Source: Lachnospiraceae bacterium (GTDB lineage Bacteria; Bacillota; Clostridia; Lachnospirales; Lachnospiraceae). From it: a stretch of DNA of 5,213 bases. The stretch lies in contig WQST01000183.1 in assembly GCA_009787745.1 (NCBI GenBank), positions 1 to 5,213 on the forward strand, in the 5' to 3' direction. Shown here in pieces: positions 1-5,213 of this stretch; the first letter of the stretch is position 1; each line of letters begins with the position of its first letter. Made by a program: the position numbers and the translations under genes. The notes under the pieces are model-generated. The model worked only from the letters and a program-made list of their open reading frames with translations, made no database searches and had not been told where the DNA came from.

Positions 1-744
1 CCCGCCCGCCCGCCGATTCTCTGTCCGGGCTGTCCGCACCGCAGTGCTTTTGCAGTCATGAAAAAATTAAAACTCCACGGTGCGGGAGACATCGGCTGCT
101 ATACATTGGGCGCAGTTCCGCCGCTTAATGTCATGGATACCTGTGTGTGTATGGGTGCCAGTATTTCGACTTTACACGGAATGGAAAAAGCGAAAGGGCG
201 CGAATATATTAAAGACTGGGTAGCCCTGATCGGCGATTCGACATTCCTCCATACAGGCGTTAATTCACTTATGAACATGGTTTATAATGATTCTATCGGA
301 ACGGTGGTAATTCTTGATAATTCGACGACCGGAATGACGGGGCATCAGCATCACCCCGGTACAGGAACGAATTTGATGGGCAATCCCGCTTATATAATCG
401 ATATCGCCGCGGTATGCCGGGCGATGGGAATCGAAAATGTCTATGAAGTTGACGCTTTTGACCTTACCTTGCTTGAATCGACCCTAAAGCAGGAATTAGC
501 TCGTGAAGCCGTTTCAGTTATTGTAATTAAATCGCCTTGCGCGCTGTTAAAAGATTTCGTGCCGAAAGGAAAATGCAGTGTTGACCCCGCGAAATGCGTG
601 AAATGCGGCATGTGTATTTCCCCGGCATGTCCGGCCATGCGCAAAAATAAAGACGGCTTTGTCGAAATCGATCAGGTTTCCTGTAACGGTTGCGGTTTAT
701 GTAAAGAATTATGTAAATTTGAAGCGATAACATTAAGCGAATAG
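1..744 (+). CDS. iorA: Indolepyruvate ferredoxin oxidoreductase, alpha subunit (5' truncated by window)
   Basis: This is the C-terminal 247 residues of the thiamine-diphosphate subunit that, with IorB, converts arylpyruvate + CoA + oxidised ferredoxin to arylacetyl-CoA + CO2 + reduced ferredoxin in the cytoplasm. The frame is open to base 1. The residues before the first ATG (base 58) include the family motif CPGCPHR (fragment residues 8-14), so that ATG is internal and the gene starts upstream of the window. The family is usually about 580-640 residues, so roughly 40% is present. Seen here: the TPP/Mg-binding region with GDSTF (78-82), the signature LDNSTTGMTGHQHHPGTG (105-122), and two C-terminal [4Fe-4S] motifs, C199-C202-C205-C210-P and C228-C231-C234-C238. 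The last cysteine is followed by Lys rather than the common Pro. It ends in TAG, 24 bases before iorB. The paired gamma-type subunit and paaK downstream support IorA over other 2-oxoacid oxidoreductases; exact substrate preference is inferred. Confidence 0.95.
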   Translation, partial: PARPPILCPGCPHRSAFAVMKKLKLHGAGDIGCYTLGAVPPLNVMDTCVCMGASISTLHGMEKAKGREYIKDWVALIGDSTFLHTGVNSLMNMVYNDSIGTVVILDNSTTGMTGHQHHPGTGTNLMGNPAYIIDIAAVCRAMGIENVYEVDAFDLTLLESTLKQELAREAVSVIVIKSPCALLKDFVPKGKCSVDPAKCVKCGMCISPACPAMRKNKDGFVEIDQVSCNGCGLCKELCKFEAITLSE

Positions 745-755
745 TTGGCAAGCAT

Positions 756-762
756 AGGAGGT
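756..762 (+). promoter_or_regulatory. Ribosome binding site of iorB
   Basis: AGGAGGT lies six bases before the ATG at 769. It is a near-perfect anti-16S match and decides the start: the in-frame TTG at 745, directly after the iorA stop, lies upstream of this site and has no comparable site of its own. Confidence 0.85.
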
Positions 763-768
763 CTTATA

Positions 769-1341
769 ATGCAAACGAAAAATATCATGATCGTCGGCGT
801 CGGCGGTCAAGGAACCTTACTTACCAGCCGTATTCTGGGCGCGATTGCCCAATTTGCCGGATACGATGTAAAGGTATCGGAGGTTCACGGAATGGCTCAG
901 CGCGGCGGCAGTGTCGTCACTTATGTCCGCTATGGCGAGGATGTCGCCGAACCTTTAGTCGAAGAAGGCGGGGCGGATATCCTGATTGCCTTCGAAAAGC
1001 TTGAAGCGATGCGCTATATCCATTTTCTCAAAAAGGACGGGATTTTGGTCTTGAATGATCAGCGGATCGACCCTGTAACCGTAATCACAGGGGCTAACGA
1101 ATACCCTAAAGATATTGTTAATAAGCTGAAAGAACGCCGTAATGTCGTCTCGATTGATGCTCAATCGGCGGCACTAAAGCTTGGGAACGTCCGTGTTTTT
1201 AATGTTATTATCGTTGGTCTTGTTGCTAAGAACATGGAATTTGCGAAAGAAGATTGGCTTAAGGCAATCGAAAAAACCGTTCCCGAAAAACTTATCGATA
1301 TGAATAAAGAAGCATTTTTGGTTGGATATAGCAGTATATAG
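769..1341 (+). CDS. iorB: Indolepyruvate ferredoxin oxidoreductase, beta subunit
   Basis: This 190-residue protein is the small subunit of the arylpyruvate:ferredoxin oxidoreductase and corresponds to the gamma domain of pyruvate/ketoisovalerate ferredoxin oxidoreductases. It partners IorA. The glycine-rich N-terminal motif GVGGQGTLLTSRILG (residues 10-24) and SEVHGMAQRGGSV (37-49) are the family hallmarks; no Fe-S cysteine motif is present, as expected. The length is normal for a stand-alone IorB (about 190-200). The start is the ATG at 769, preceded by a strong ribosome binding site; reading from the TTG at 745 would add eight residues (LASIGGLI) that lack family resemblance. It follows iorA by 24 bases and precedes paaK by 14, so the genes are almost certainly co-transcribed. 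No truncation or frameshift is seen. Confidence 0.94.
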   Translation: MQTKNIMIVGVGGQGTLLTSRILGAIAQFAGYDVKVSEVHGMAQRGGSVVTYVRYGEDVAEPLVEEGGADILIAFEKLEAMRYIHFLKKDGILVLNDQRIDPVTVITGANEYPKDIVNKLKERRNVVSIDAQSAALKLGNVRVFNVIIVGLVAKNMEFAKEDWLKAIEKTVPEKLIDMNKEAFLVGYSSI

Positions 1342-1347
1342 AAAGGA
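1342..1347 (+). promoter_or_regulatory. Ribosome binding site of paaK
   Basis: AAAGGA begins immediately after the iorB stop and lies eight bases before a GTG codon at 1356. It supports GTG as the start; the next in-frame ATG (1383) has only a weak purine run in front of it. Confidence 0.65.
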
Positions 1348-1355
1348 ATTTCCCC

Positions 1356-2654
1356 GTGATTTGGAATGAAACAAAAGAGTGCATGAGCCGCGATCAAATG
1401 GTCGTTTTACAAAACGCACGGTTGACTAAGGTAGTCAATAGAGTTTATCATAATGTCGAGTATTATCGCAAAAAAATGCAGGCTGTCGGGCTTGAACCCG
1501 GAGATATTATGGGTATCGAAGATATTGAAAAGCTTCCTTACACCACGAAAGATGATTTACGTGATACTTATCCCTTCGGGCTTTTCGCCGCCCCCCAGTC
1601 CGAAATCGTCCGTATCCATGCAAGCAGCGGAACGACAGGCAAGGCGACAGTTGTTGGTTATACCCGCCATGATATCGATATCTGGTCAGAATGTGTCGCC
1701 CGTGCCTTGACAATGGCAGGCGTGGGAAAAGGCAGTACGATTCAAGTAGCTTACGGTTACGGCTTATTTACAGGGGGTCTGGGAGCTCATTACGGTGCGG
1801 AGCATTTAGGGGCGACTGTTATTCCGATGTCAACGGGAAATACCAAGAAGCTGACGACGATGATGGAGGACTTAGGCGCGACCGCAATTGCCTGTACTCC
1901 TTCATACTTATTGCACATCGCCGAAACCCTTGAAGCGGAAGGGCGGATTGCGGACATCAAACTAAAATCAGCGATTTGCGGCGCCGAACCATGGACCGAA
2001 GCAATGCGCATCCAAATCGAAGATAAGCTGAAAATCAGCGCTCATGATATTTATGGGCTTTCGGAAATAATGGGTCCGGGGGTGGCCTGCGACTGTATCC
2101 ATCATACAGGTTTGCATGTTTATGAAGATCATTTCTTGCCTGAAATCATTACCCCTGAGACGCTAAAGACAGCCGCTTCGGGCGAGACAGGAGAGTTAGT
2201 TTTCACAACTCTGACGAAGGAGGGTATTCCTCTGATTCGCTATCGGACGAAGGATTTGACAAGTATCAGTTATGATAAATGTGAATGCGGGCGGACACTT
2301 GCCAGAATCAGCCGCTTCAAAGGGCGTTCGGATGATATGCTGATTATCCGCGGCGTCAATGTCTTCCCTTCCCAAATTGAAGCCGCCCTGATCGAAATGG
2401 GTGAGACGTCACCGCACTACATTATGGAAGTTGACCGTGTTAATAATCTTGATATCTTACAGATGAAAGTCGAGGTTGAAGACCGTTATTTTTCTGATGA
2501 AATTAGAGAGCTTGAAGCTTTAACGAAAAAAATCGAGCGGACAATCCGCGATGCGATCGGTTTAGCGATTACTGTTAAATTAGTTGAACCGCGAACAATC
2601 GAACGCAGCATGGGTAAAGCCGTCCGGGTTATTGATAAACGTAAATTAGTTTAA
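1356..2654 (+). CDS. paaK: Phenylacetate-CoA ligase (AMP-forming), arylacetate type
   Basis: This is a 432-residue cytoplasmic enzyme of the adenylate-forming family, catalysing arylacetate + CoA + ATP = arylacetyl-CoA + AMP + PPi. Next to iorAB it probably runs either toward free arylacetate with ATP formation or toward activation of scavenged arylacetates; the sequence does not decide the direction. Visible motifs: the phosphate-binding loop SSGTTGK (90-96), the adenine-binding YGLSE (233-237), YRTKDLT (296-302), the CECG pair (309-312) typical of PaaK, the hinge GRSDDMLIIRGVNVFP (323-338), and the C-terminal catalytic-lysine segment SMGKAVRVIDKR (418-429, candidate Lys421). Length matches the family (about 430-440). 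The start is GTG at 1356: it has a ribosome binding site, and the N-terminus MIWN fits the usual family start, while ATG 1383 would lose nine residues. The gene is complete and intact. Aryl-group specificity (phenyl, indolyl or hydroxyphenyl) cannot be read from sequence alone. Confidence 0.94.
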   Translation: MIWNETKECMSRDQMVVLQNARLTKVVNRVYHNVEYYRKKMQAVGLEPGDIMGIEDIEKLPYTTKDDLRDTYPFGLFAAPQSEIVRIHASSGTTGKATVVGYTRHDIDIWSECVARALTMAGVGKGSTIQVAYGYGLFTGGLGAHYGAEHLGATVIPMSTGNTKKLTTMMEDLGATAIACTPSYLLHIAETLEAEGRIADIKLKSAICGAEPWTEAMRIQIEDKLKISAHDIYGLSEIMGPGVACDCIHHTGLHVYEDHFLPEIITPETLKTAASGETGELVFTTLTKEGIPLIRYRTKDLTSISYDKCECGRTLARISRFKGRSDDMLIIRGVNVFPSQIEAALIEMGETSPHYIMEVDRVNNLDILQMKVEVEDRYFSDEIRELEALTKKIERTIRDAIGLAITVKLVEPRTIERSMGKAVRVIDKRKLV

Positions 2655-2659
2655 ACGTC

Positions 2660-2680
2660 ATTGCGGACTTGCGCCGCAAT
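2660..2680 (+). other. Hairpin in the paaK-ACT intergenic gap
   Basis: ATTGCGG (2660-2666) and CCGCAAT (2674-2680) are a perfect 7-bp inverted repeat around a 7-base loop. It fills most of the 40-base gap, the longest in the gene set, and ends four bases before the ribosome binding site of the next gene. No T-run follows, so it is not an intrinsic terminator. It could stabilise or process the mRNA, or set the expression of the distal genes; this role is inferred, and a 7-bp repeat can arise by chance. Confidence 0.45.
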
Positions 2681-2684
2681 CTAT

Positions 2685-2689
2685 AGGAG
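2685..2689 (+). promoter_or_regulatory. Ribosome binding site of the ACT-domain gene
   Basis: AGGAG lies five bases before the ATG at 2695, just beyond the hairpin. Spacing and sequence are close to ideal and fix the start. Confidence 0.8.
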
Positions 2690-2694
2690 AGAGA

Positions 2695-3096
2695 ATGAAA
2701 CAACTATCCGTCTTTTTAGAAAACCGCGAAGGCAGGCTTTCGGATGTCTTACGTATTTTAGCGGAGAAAAATATTAATATATTATCGTTGAGCCTTGCCG
2801 ATACGAGTGAATATGGTATGCTTCGCCTTTTAGTATCAGAGCCTGAAGAAGGTAAAAAGGCTTTACGCGACAACGGTCTGTCTGCGACTTTAACGGAGAT
2901 TCTCGCGGTCAAAATGCCCCATCAAGTGGGGGCGTTACAAAATATTTTGACCGTCCTATGTGATGCGGGGATTAATATTGAATATATGTATGCGCTATGT
3001 ACAGGTACCGAAGAAGCTGCTTTGGCAATCAAAACATCAGACCCCGAAGCGGCGTCCAATGTTTTAGAACGAATTGGTGTGGAATTTTTTAGATAA
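2695..3096 (+). CDS. Tandem ACT-domain regulatory protein
   Basis: This 133-residue soluble protein consists almost entirely of two ACT domains, roughly residues 3-66 and 71-133. The internal duplication is visible: ENREGRLSDVLRILAEKNINI (9-29, beta-loop-helix) is echoed by PHQVGALQNILTVLCDAGINI (75-95), each ending in the NINI/GINI strand typical of ACT domains. There is no catalytic or DNA-binding domain. ACT domains bind amino acids, often at a dimer interface, and stand-alone tandem-ACT proteins (the COG4747 type) are commonly found beside PaaK and IorAB genes. The likely role is therefore sensing an aromatic amino acid and modulating the neighbouring enzymes; both ligand and target are inferred. 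It starts 40 bases after paaK, past a hairpin, and ends 16 bases before rho. The gene is complete, with a strong ribosome binding site. Confidence 0.88.
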   Translation: MKQLSVFLENREGRLSDVLRILAEKNINILSLSLADTSEYGMLRLLVSEPEEGKKALRDNGLSATLTEILAVKMPHQVGALQNILTVLCDAGINIEYMYALCTGTEEAALAIKTSDPEAASNVLERIGVEFFR

Positions 3097-3102
3097 AGAG
3101 AT

Positions 3103-3107
3103 AGGAG
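3103..3107 (+). promoter_or_regulatory. Ribosome binding site of rho
   Basis: AGGAG lies five bases before ATG 3113 and decides the start. A TTG-initiated reading from 3074 would overlap the ACT gene and add 13 residues that read through this site. Confidence 0.8.
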
Positions 3108-3112
3108 TTTTT

Positions 3113-4636
3113 ATGAGGGAAAGATATGAATCATTGGCAGTAGCTGATTTGAAAGCGATTGCTAAAGCCAGGGGGCTTAAAGGCGTTTCCTTGCTTAAAA
3201 AAGCTGATGTTGTTGAACTGATGCTTAAAGAAGATGAAAAAGATAAGCAGGAAAAAGAGCTTAAGGAGCAGGAAAAACGCGAAAGGGCTAAACAATACGT
3301 CGATAGCAAAAAAAGTGCTGATACTAAGACCGAAGCCAAAAATGACGTAAAACCTGATGTCAAAACGGGCAGCAGAACTTACGAAAAGCCGATTAAATCA
3401 CCCGGCTACGGCAGTACTCTCCATAGCAATATCGAGAAGGCTGATGCCGACCAATCAAGCGGTGAGCGTCATGAACGGCGTGATGAAGACCGCTTCCACG
3501 GTGAACTTGACAGCGGCATTATCGCCCATGGTATACTTGAAGTTATGCCTGACGGCTATGGTTTCATCCGCTGTGAAAATTATCTCCCCGGTGAACGTGA
3601 TGTCTATGTCGCTCCCAGCCAGATTCGTCGTTTCGGATTAAAAACAGGAGATATTCTTGAAGGCAGTACAAGAATCAAAACGCAAGGTGAGAAATTCGCC
3701 GCCTTGTTGATTGTTAAATCAATAAACGGATATAGCCCCGAAGTGGCGAGTACCCGTTCTAATTTCGAAGATATGACCCCGATTTTCCCCAATGAGCGCC
3801 TAAAATTAGAAATGCCCGGTGCCAGTGTCGCAATGCGAATTATGGATTTAATCAGTCCTGTCGGTAAAGGTCAGCGCGGTATGATCGTTTCCCCGCCGAA
3901 AGCGGGAAAAACTACCCTGCTCAAAGATGTCGCCCGTTCGGTTAAACGAAATAACGCCCATGCGCATCTGATCATTCTTTTGATAGATGAACGTCCCGAG
4001 GAAGTAACGGATATCAGAGAAGCCATCGAAGGACCGAATGTAGAGGTAATTTATTCGACTTTTGATGAATTGCCCGAACATCACAAGCGTGTTTCGGAAA
4101 TGGTTATCGAGCGCGGACGCCGTTTAGTCGAGCATGGCCGCGATGTCATTATTTTGATTGATAGTATTACCCGCCTGACCCGTGCTTATAACCAAGTCGT
4201 CCCCCCCAGCGGGCGTACCCTTTCCGGCGGCCTTGACCCTGCGGCACTGCATATGCCGAAACGTTTCTTCGGCGCGGCGCGTAATATGCGCGAAGGCGGT
4301 TCATTAACGATTTTGGCGACAGCCTTAGTCGAAACAGGCAGTAAGATGGATGATGTCGTTTATGAAGAATTTAAAGGCACAGGGAATATGGAACTGATTC
4401 TCGACCGTAAGCTACAGGAAAGAAGGATTTTCCCGGCGATTGATATCCCGAAATCAGGTACGAGAAGAGAAGATTTACTGCTTGCCGTAGACGAACTTGA
4501 AGCGATCAATATTATCCGTAAGGCTCTGAATGGTATGAAGCCCGAAGAATCGGTTGACCGTATTTTAGATATGTTCGCTAAGACGAGGAATAATCAGGAA
4601 TTTGTGAATATGGTTAAGAAGATTAAGTTTATTTAA
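3113..4636 (+). CDS. rho: Transcription termination factor Rho with N-terminal insertion
   Basis: This 507-residue protein is the hexameric RNA-dependent ATPase/translocase that ends transcription on untranslated RNA. Domains in order: a SAP-like Rho_N domain (about 5-40); a highly charged K/E/D-rich insertion (about 41-130), first helical or coiled-coil-like, then probably disordered; a cold-shock-type primary RNA-binding domain (about 133-205) with GYGFIR (148-153) and DVYV (163-166); and the RecA-like motor. The motor has Walker A PPKAGKTT (261-268), catalytic DERPEE (292-297), Walker B VIILID (345-350), Q-loop PPSGRTLSGG (364-373), R-loop EEFKGTGN (418-425) and arginine-finger segment SGTRRE (448-453, Arg451). 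E. coli Rho is 419 residues; the insertion explains almost all of the excess. It follows the ACT gene by 16 bases, leaving no room for an autoregulatory leader, and faces a convergent permease gene 10 bases downstream. ATG 3113 is chosen for its ribosome binding site. Confidence 0.97.
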   Translation: MRERYESLAVADLKAIAKARGLKGVSLLKKADVVELMLKEDEKDKQEKELKEQEKRERAKQYVDSKKSADTKTEAKNDVKPDVKTGSRTYEKPIKSPGYGSTLHSNIEKADADQSSGERHERRDEDRFHGELDSGIIAHGILEVMPDGYGFIRCENYLPGERDVYVAPSQIRRFGLKTGDILEGSTRIKTQGEKFAALLIVKSINGYSPEVASTRSNFEDMTPIFPNERLKLEMPGASVAMRIMDLISPVGKGQRGMIVSPPKAGKTTLLKDVARSVKRNNAHAHLIILLIDERPEEVTDIREAIEGPNVEVIYSTFDELPEHHKRVSEMVIERGRRLVEHGRDVIILIDSITRLTRAYNQVVPPSGRTLSGGLDPAALHMPKRFFGAARNMREGGSLTILATALVETGSKMDDVVYEEFKGTGNMELILDRKLQERRIFPAIDIPKSGTRREDLLLAVDELEAINIIRKALNGMKPEESVDRILDMFAKTRNNQEFVNMVKKIKFI

Positions 4637-4646
4637 AGTTGTAAGG

Positions 4647-5213
4647 TTATTCATCACGCACTTTTAAGCCCTCGACGATATCAAGTTTATCAATATGCTG
4701 TGATGTAACGAACGCCATCATTGCGGTTACGCAAATGACGGATACCGCCGAAATAATGTAGCTTCGCGGTAGTATTGCGGTTGAAATAACGAAATTACTG
4801 CCGGAAAATTCTCCCTTAATAGCTTCTAAAAGTAAATTGCCTGAAATAAAGCCAAGCGGTATCGCGAAAATAAGCTGCCCGATGCTTTCTTTAATATGCG
4901 CTGTTAAGATACCCCTGTGGGGATACCCCATTATACCCATGAACATATATTCGTACTCCCGCGCGGATAGGTTTATCAACCCCACAGAGTAAAGTACCGT
5001 AAATCCCAGTAAAACGGAGCAGGCAATCATAAACCAAATGAGTACCGACATACTTTCCATAATCGTATCAAAACTAGTTTTATCATCGTCTATCGTGGTA
5101 AAATCAATTTTATTTTCTTTTAGATAAGAAGTAAGTTCCGTCATATCGTCACTTCTTATATAAATCGTGTTATATATCGCCGGGATTTCTGTTGTGATGC
5201 GGTCGATATAGTC
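4647..5213 (-). CDS. FtsX/MacB-family ABC transporter permease, C-terminal part (5' truncated by window)
   Basis: The last 188 residues of a membrane permease are present; the frame stays open to the window end, so the ATG at 5144 is probably internal and the true start lies outside. The visible part begins with an extracytoplasmic segment (about residues 1-55, including IYIRSDD and a charged stretch). Three predicted membrane helices follow: about 57-81 (VLIWFMIACSVLLGF...), 110-131 (IGQLIFAIPLGFISG...) and 151-170 (SYIISAVSVICVTAMMAFV). The cytoplasmic loop SAREYEYMFMGIMGYPHRGI (83-102) after the first helix and the tail LDIVEGLKVRDE (177-188) are characteristic of FtsX-like domains, which pair with an ATPase to export lipids, peptides or drugs or to drive envelope signalling. 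No ATPase gene is in view, so the substrate is unknown. It converges on rho with a 10-base gap and is unrelated in function to the + strand genes. Confidence 0.85.
   Translation of the reverse strand, partial: DYIDRITTEIPAIYNTIYIRSDDMTELTSYLKENKIDFTTIDDDKTSFDTIMESMSVLIWFMIACSVLLGFTVLYSVGLINLSAREYEYMFMGIMGYPHRGILTAHIKESIGQLIFAIPLGFISGNLLLEAIKGEFSGSNFVISTAILPRSYIISAVSVICVTAMMAFVTSQHIDKLDIVEGLKVRDE

Noticed and set aside
1..15. CCCG tandem repeat at the window edge
   Set aside because: It encodes PARPP, a natural proline-rich stretch just before the CPGCPHR motif in IorA; too short to call a functional repeat.
58..60. ATG at 58 as the start of the first gene
   Set aside because: The frame is open upstream and encodes the conserved CPGCPHR region of IorA, so this Met is internal and the gene is truncated by the window.
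622..640. CCGGCATGT/CCGGCCATG imperfect repeat with a GCATG...CATGC inverted pair
   Set aside because: It lies in the Cys-Pro-Ala region of the first IorA Fe-S motif and is explained by coding constraint.
745..768. TTG start at 745 for iorB
   Set aside because: The added eight residues span the AGGAGGT ribosome binding site and do not resemble the family; ATG 769 is better placed.
1161..1419. Overlapping minus-strand open frames across the iorB-paaK junction
   Set aside because: They are antisense to two clearly conserved genes and have no family-like sequence.
2947..2976. Possible internal promoter in the ACT gene (TTGACC with ATTAAT)
   Set aside because: The -10 candidate matches only 4/6 and lacks the key first T and A; it is weaker than expected for a rho promoter.
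3074..3112. TTG start at 3074 for rho
   Set aside because: It would overlap the ACT gene and translate through the AGGAG site that serves ATG 3113; the extra 13 residues are out-of-frame ACT coding sequence.
3064..3363. 99-residue minus-strand open frame, rich in Ser/Leu/Phe
   Set aside because: It is the antisense shadow of the Lys/Glu-rich Rho N-terminus, where AAA/GAA codons rarely give stops on the other strand.
3357..3641. 94-residue plus-strand open frame inside rho
   Set aside because: It lies out of frame within an unmistakable rho gene, with no ribosome binding site and no recognisable protein features.
4909..4938. ATACCCC repeated three times on the plus strand, with a CCCC-TGT-GGGG stem
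   Set aside because: The units are irregularly spaced and encode Gly-Tyr/Gly-Ile codons of the conserved FtsX loop; the stem is only 4 bp.

Overview
The window shows an anaerobic bacterium, most likely a Firmicute of the Clostridia type. The evidence is a CoA- and ferredoxin-dependent 2-oxoacid oxidoreductase, a Rho factor with a long charged N-terminal insertion, and strong AGGAG-type ribosome binding sites. The taxon is an inference from gene content; no rRNA or other marker is present.

Layout: five genes run on the + strand with very short gaps and look like one transcription unit. They are the 3' part of iorA (1-744, cut by the window start), iorB (769-1341), paaK (1356-2654), a tandem-ACT-domain regulatory protein (2695-3096) and rho (3113-4636). 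Gaps are 24, 14, 40 and 16 bases. No promoter precedes the set inside the window, and no intrinsic terminator is visible between or after the genes. On the - strand, converging on rho with only 10 bases between stop codons, is the C-terminal part of an FtsX/MacB-type ABC transporter permease (4647-5213, cut by the window end).

How the genes work together: IorAB oxidatively decarboxylates arylpyruvates (indolepyruvate, phenylpyruvate, hydroxyphenylpyruvate from aromatic amino acids) to arylacetyl-CoA, reducing ferredoxin. PaaK interconverts arylacetyl-CoA and the free arylacetate with ATP/AMP. The set can therefore ferment aromatic amino acids to arylacetates or, in reverse, activate and reductively carboxylate scavenged arylacetates to make aromatic amino acids. 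The ACT protein is the likely amino-acid sensor of the module. Rho is a housekeeping transcription terminator that appears to be carried as the distal gene of the same unit.

Nearly all of the window is coding and every gene belongs to a known family. I found no undescribed system. The points most worth a second look are rho placed as a leaderless distal gene of an aromatic-acid operon, the Rho insertion domain, a hairpin in the 40-base gap before the ACT gene, and the nearly touching, terminator-less convergent junction between rho and the permease gene.
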